A DNA stretch of 13,726 bases, taken from the NCBI GenBank assembly GCA_045809745.1, contig JBJMXE010000117.1, positions 1-13,726 on the forward strand, written 5' to 3'. Under the pieces are notes generated by a model. The model was not told where the DNA came from. It saw only the letters and a list, made by a program, of their open reading frames with translations, and did no database searches. Source of the DNA: DATFCK01 sp045809745. Its GTDB lineage: Bacteria > Verrucomicrobiota > Verrucomicrobiia > Chthoniobacterales > UBA10450. Both the position numbers and the translations under genes were made by a program. Of the stretch, positions 13,011 through 13,726 are shown in pieces. Each line of letters opens with the position of its first letter. Within the stretch, counting starts at the first letter, position 1.

Positions 13011-13213
13011 TACGCTATGCGCGTAGTAGCAGATACGGCGGTAGATCAGCTGCCGGGCGAGCGAACGGCGCCTACCCTTTGCCAACAACAACCGCCTGGC
13101 GGAATTGATCATCTGGGGGGAAAGATCTTACGGGACCAGCGGAATTGTCCCACAAATGAAAACCAGTCGGCTACAGGTATTTACGAAGCCAAGGCTGAAT
13201 CCGTGTTTCCCTC

Positions 13214-13233
13214 CCGGCGCATTCATTCGCCGG
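13214..13233. repeat. Small hairpin before the sulfotransferase-like gene
   Basis: CCGGCG (13214-13219), an 8-nt loop, CGCCGG (13228-13233), located 27 nt upstream of the next start codon. Role unknown. Confidence 0.4.
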
Positions 13234-13260
13234 CGGAAGAGTGAGAGGTAGGTTGTTGGT

Positions 13261-13726
13261 ATGATCCGCCCCGTTCGCATCGCCATGTGGTCCGGCCCTC
13301 GGAACATTTCAACCGCGTTGATGCGATCTTGGGAAAATCGGCCTGACACGATCGTCGTCGACGAGCCGTTTTACGCGTTATATCTGAAGCGAACGAGCAA
13401 GCCTCATCCCGGAGCTGCCGAAATCATAGCCGCCTCGGAAACCGACCAATCGAAAGTCATCGAACAGCTATTGGCCCCGCTGCCGGCCGGTAAGGTTATT
13501 TTTTACCAGAAACAAATGGCGCATCATCTTGTGAGTGAGATCGATCGGCGTTGGCTCAACGATGTCACCAATTGTTTTCTGATTCGCGATCCGGCGCAGG
13601 TCATTACTTCTTACATCCGAAAGAACGAGGGTCCTTCGCTCGATGATCTTGGTTTTGTTCAGCAGGTGCAAATATTCGAATCGGTTAGGGCGAGAACTGG
13701 TGCGGTTACTCCGGTCATCGACGCCC
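13261..13726 (+). CDS. Sulfotransferase-like P-loop protein (partial, 3' end off window)
   Basis: From the ATG at 13261 the frame is open for 155 codons to the right edge. Residues 7-21 (IAMWSGPRNISTALM) match the 5'-phosphosulfate-binding loop of sulfotransferase-like proteins. LIRDPAQVITSYIRKN (107-122) matches the 3'-phosphate-binding Arg-Asp-Pro...Ser motif. VVDEPFYALYLK (32-43) is typical of the bacterial family annotated as sulfotransferase family protein, which is often linked to a branched-chain aminotransferase gene. Whether it truly uses PAPS is unknown. GAGAGG lies upstream but 12-18 nt from the ATG, a loose Shine-Dalgarno sequence. The end of the protein and any downstream partner are outside the window. 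Confidence 0.78.
   Translation, partial: MIRPVRIAMWSGPRNISTALMRSWENRPDTIVVDEPFYALYLKRTSKPHPGAAEIIAASETDQSKVIEQLLAPLPAGKVIFYQKQMAHHLVSEIDRRWLNDVTNCFLIRDPAQVITSYIRKNEGPSLDDLGFVQQVQIFESVRARTGAVTPVIDA

Larger units (their letters stand above)
12868..13260. other. Divergent spacer between the 3D-domain copy 2 and the sulfotransferase-like gene
   Basis: This 393-bp stretch has no convincing gene. It holds the leader of the 3D copy 2 (see 12920-13010) and a hairpin near 13214. Several open frames of 70-110 codons cross it, but their composition looks random. Confidence 0.45.

Noticed and set aside
12882..13112. Arg-rich minus-strand frame upstream of 3D copy 2
   Set aside because: It runs over the conserved leader blocks and has no signal or domain; probably non-coding leader.
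1..13726. tRNA, rRNA or transposase genes
   Set aside because: No cloverleaf with a T-loop GTTCGAATC pattern, no rRNA-like block and no DDE or HUH transposase motifs found by eye on either strand.

Overview
The window looks like chromosomal DNA of a free-living, Gram-negative, GC-rich soil bacterium. My best guess is a verrucomicrobial (Chthoniobacterales-like) lineage. This rests on the mix of families (Tat-tagged NAD(P) enzymes, a Tlc-related carrier, 3D-domain proteins), the scarcity of good Shine-Dalgarno sequences and many short palindromes in the spacers. No rRNA, tRNA or marker gene fixes the taxonomy. I see no transposase, CRISPR array or phage gene.

Left part (1-5045). An MBOAT acyltransferase and an overlapping SGNH/GDSL-like membrane-anchored protein (minus strand, cut by the left edge) form a two-gene unit of the kind that O-acylates an exported glycan. 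Divergent from it is an exported M20-family metallohydrolase in which two canonical metal-ligand positions are changed. It converges on a small unidentified protein with one membrane segment. Next comes an exported papain-fold (NlpC/P60 or CHAP-like) cell-wall hydrolase.

Middle part (5046-8905, genes on the minus strand). A palindrome-rich spacer precedes an OsmC peroxiredoxin-like gene. Two gene remnants follow: the 3' end of an S9 prolyl oligopeptidase joined to the 5' end of a GNAT acetyltransferase. The GNAT start overlaps the stop of a Tlc-related (ATP/ADP translocase-like) MFS carrier. A nearly perfect 31-bp inverted repeat (30/31) brackets this block (5820-5850 and 7737-7767). Then comes a Tat-exported NAD-dependent epimerase/dehydratase.

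Right part (8906-13726). Two paralogous Tat-tagged aldo/keto reductases lie on the plus strand, separated by a hairpin-type repeat. Two paralogous exported 3D (Asp-Asp-Asp) domain proteins lie on the minus strand. The leader of the left one carries a sigma70-like promoter and an RNA motif matching the c-di-AMP (ydaO/yuaA) riboswitch. A 41-residue basic, hydrophobic mini-protein starts 7 nt after its stop. The right edge holds the 5' part of a sulfotransferase-like gene.

Two themes run through the window. One is envelope and cell-wall remodelling (MBOAT/SGNH, papain-fold peptidase, two 3D proteins, c-di-AMP control). The other is a run of three Tat-exported NAD(P)-dependent oxidoreductases beside a nucleotide-carrier-like MFS protein. 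The strongest leads are the riboswitch/3D arrangement, the remnant block inside the inverted repeat, and the exported NAD(P)-enzyme cluster.
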